Source of the DNA: an uncultured Caulobacterales bacterium
GTDB lineage: Bacteria > Pseudomonadota > Alphaproteobacteria > Caulobacterales > Caulobacteraceae
Length of the DNA: 64,000 bases
Direction of reading: 5' to 3'
Assembly (NCBI GenBank): GCA_903900155.1
Contig: CAIUMD010000105.1
Span: 62,001-126,000 of the forward strand
Shown: positions 62,842 to 64,000 of the stretch, piece after piece
Layout of the letters: each line of letters starts with the position of its first letter
Position numbering within the stretch: the first letter of the stretch is position 1
The notes under the pieces: generated by a model
The model's database searches: none
What the model saw: the letters and a program-made list of their open reading frames with translations, nothing else
Told to the model about the DNA's origin: nothing
Position numbers and translations under genes: made by a program

Positions 62842-63867
62842 ATGCCCCGGTTCCTGGGTCTGCTGCTGGCGGCCCTGGTCGTCCTTTCGTCTCAGCCAGT
62901 CCGGGCCGAGATCCGCGACTTCACGATCGCGTCCAAGGCCTTTGACGGCAACAAGATCGGCATCAGCGGCCAGCGCCGCGTGCGGGTCTATCTGCCGGAC
63001 GGTTATGAGACCTCCGGCCGACGCTATCCGGTCGTCTATTTCCTGCACAACCTGTTCGAGGACGAGAAGACCGCCTTCGATCGTGACGGCTTCGCACGGT
63101 TGCTCGACAAGGCGGACGCGCCAATGATCGTGGTCGCGGGCGATTTCAGTACGCCGCTGGGCAGCTCGATCTATACGAGCTCGCCGGTGACCGGCCGCTG
63201 GGACGACTTCCTGGCCGTCGAGCTGGTCGACTGGACCGACAGGACCTTCCGCACCCTGGCGCGGCGCGGCAGCCGGGGCCTGGCGGGCGACCGCATGGGC
63301 GGCTACGGCGCGATGGCCATGGGCATGCGCCATGCCGATGTGTTCGGCGCGGTCTACGCCCTGCATCCGGTCGGCGCGGGCCTTGGGCTTCAGCCGATGT
63401 GGTCGCGGCCGAATTTCGAGCTGCTGCAGACCGCCAAATCGCTGGACGACCTGAAGGCCGACGGTTTTTCGCAGCTGTTCACCGCCATCTATCAGGCGCA
63501 CCTGCCCAATCTCGCCAAGCCGCCGCTTTATGCCGACCTGCCGGTGCGCAGGATCGACGGCCGGATCGTCGTGGATGCGGGCATGACCCGCCGCTTGACC
63601 GACAGCTTCCTGCTGGATCGCCTGGCGCCGCGCTACGTGACGGATCTTCGAACGCTGAGGGGCTTGAAGTTCGACTGGGGGCGCGACGACCCCAACCCGG
63701 ACCACGTGGTCTCCAACCAGGCGTTGTCGCGTCTTCTGACCGAGTACGGCGTACCACACGAGGCCGAAGAATATGTCGGCGGCTGGGGCGACCGCACCTG
63801 GGGCGAGACGGGCCGCGTATCCACCGCCATGCTGCCGTTCTTCGCCCGGACGCTAGCGGTCGACTAA
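62842..63867 (+). CDS. Exported esterase-fold (PF00756-type) alpha/beta-hydrolase protein lacking the usual serine
   Basis: A 341-residue secreted protein with a signal peptide ending at VRAE (about residue 22). RRVRVYLPDGYETSGRRYPV and VVYFLHNLFEDE are the start of the esterase D-like fold. The nucleophile elbow, normally G-x-S-M-G-G, reads AGDRMGGYGAMAMG (about residue 148), so Arg replaces Ser. The late YVGGWGDRTWG supplies no obvious catalytic His at the usual GGHxW place. It may be inactive or use another mechanism. GGAGAG precedes the ATG. Confidence 0.82.
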   Translation: MPRFLGLLLAALVVLSSQPVRAEIRDFTIASKAFDGNKIGISGQRRVRVYLPDGYETSGRRYPVVYFLHNLFEDEKTAFDRDGFARLLDKADAPMIVVAGDFSTPLGSSIYTSSPVTGRWDDFLAVELVDWTDRTFRTLARRGSRGLAGDRMGGYGAMAMGMRHADVFGAVYALHPVGAGLGLQPMWSRPNFELLQTAKSLDDLKADGFSQLFTAIYQAHLPNLAKPPLYADLPVRRIDGRIVVDAGMTRRLTDSFLLDRLAPRYVTDLRTLRGLKFDWGRDDPNPDHVVSNQALSRLLTEYGVPHEAEEYVGGWGDRTWGETGRVSTAMLPFFARTLAVD

Positions 63868-63871
63868 GCGA

Positions 63872-64000
63872 TCACTCGCAGACGTCCGACCACTTCTGCT
63901 CGAGGGCGTCGGTGCCATCGACCTCCTCGATCGTCAGGCCGCCCTCGGAGAAGACGTAGCGCTCCTCGCCGTCGAACGAGTCTTCCTTCTCGACGATGTC
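63872..64000 (-). CDS. C-terminal 42 residues of an unidentified gene (runs off the right edge)
   Basis: On the minus strand an open frame with strongly coding-like, G/C-ending codons enters from the right edge and stops at TGA 5 bp from the end of the convergent esterase-like gene. The fragment is acidic and ends in QKWSDVCE. It is too short to assign. Confidence 0.7.
   Translation of the reverse strand, partial: DIVEKEDSFDGEERYVFSEGGLTIEEVDGTDALEQKWSDVCE

Overview
The window is high-GC DNA (roughly two-thirds G+C by eye) from an aerobic, Gram-negative alphaproteobacterium, most probably Caulobacter or a close relative. This inference rests on TonB-dependent import, LPS-core genes (kdsA, hldD), FHS-type sugar transporters, non-phosphorylative sugar oxidation and overall protein style; there is no rRNA or other marker to settle it. 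No tRNA, rRNA, CRISPR array, insertion sequence or prophage was seen.

Region 1 (about 1-13.4 kb) is an L-arabinose/arabinan utilisation block. A minus-strand operon encodes an AraD1-type fumarylacetoacetate-hydrolase-fold protein, a Gfo/Idh/MocA aldose 1-dehydrogenase very like Azospirillum L-arabinose 1-dehydrogenase, and an exported aldose 1-epimerase, and ends at a strong terminator. Divergent from it are a GntR/FCD regulator and an IlvD/Edd sugar-acid dehydratase. Next come an exported GH127 beta-L-arabinofuranosidase with an FHS sugar permease, and, divergently, an exported GH51 alpha-L-arabinofuranosidase. A repeated TTGTCnGACAAATA-like element sits at these promoters and is the best candidate for the GntR operator.

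Region 2 (13.4-21.0 kb) is a tightly coupled plus-strand operon for non-phosphorylative L-fucose oxidation: FHS permease, Zn alcohol dehydrogenase, COG3618 lactonase, IclR regulator, aldo/keto reductase (probable L-fucose dehydrogenase), a two-subunit UxaA-type sugar-acid dehydratase, a DHRS6-like SDR (probable 2-keto-3-deoxyfuconate dehydrogenase) and a RhaM-family mutarotase. It converges on a TonB-dependent receptor with an N-terminal STN domain (21.0-24.1 kb).

Region 3 (24.1-33.4 kb) is a pectin/rhamnogalacturonan depolymerisation operon: SGNH acetylesterase, GH95 fucosidase, pectinesterase, a large GH2 enzyme and a PL1 pectate lyase, all exported, behind two CCGG-centred palindromes typical of LacI-family operators. 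Regions 1-3 together form a plant cell-wall locus in which periplasmic enzymes release arabinose and fucose, dedicated permeases import them and cytoplasmic oxidative pathways consume them. Two copies of one long palindromic intergenic repeat lie at about 7.8 and 33.3 kb, roughly bracketing the carbohydrate-enzyme part.

Region 4 (33.4-64 kb) is mostly core metabolism: FAD-dependent oxidoreductases, Old Yellow Enzyme, sulfur amino-acid enzymes (MetC, SseA, CysK), CFA synthase, photolyase, KdsA and HldD, an HMG-CoA-synthase-like/thiolase pair, DUF6285 plus phosphotransferase, RecG, a polar amino-acid ABC transporter, a KAS III enzyme, a small outer-membrane barrel and a sterol-desaturase-family hydroxylase. 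Oddities are a truncated DUF1905 gene, two alpha/beta-hydrolase-like proteins whose nucleophile serine is replaced, and an orphan GIY-YIG-like protein. Both window ends cut through genes.
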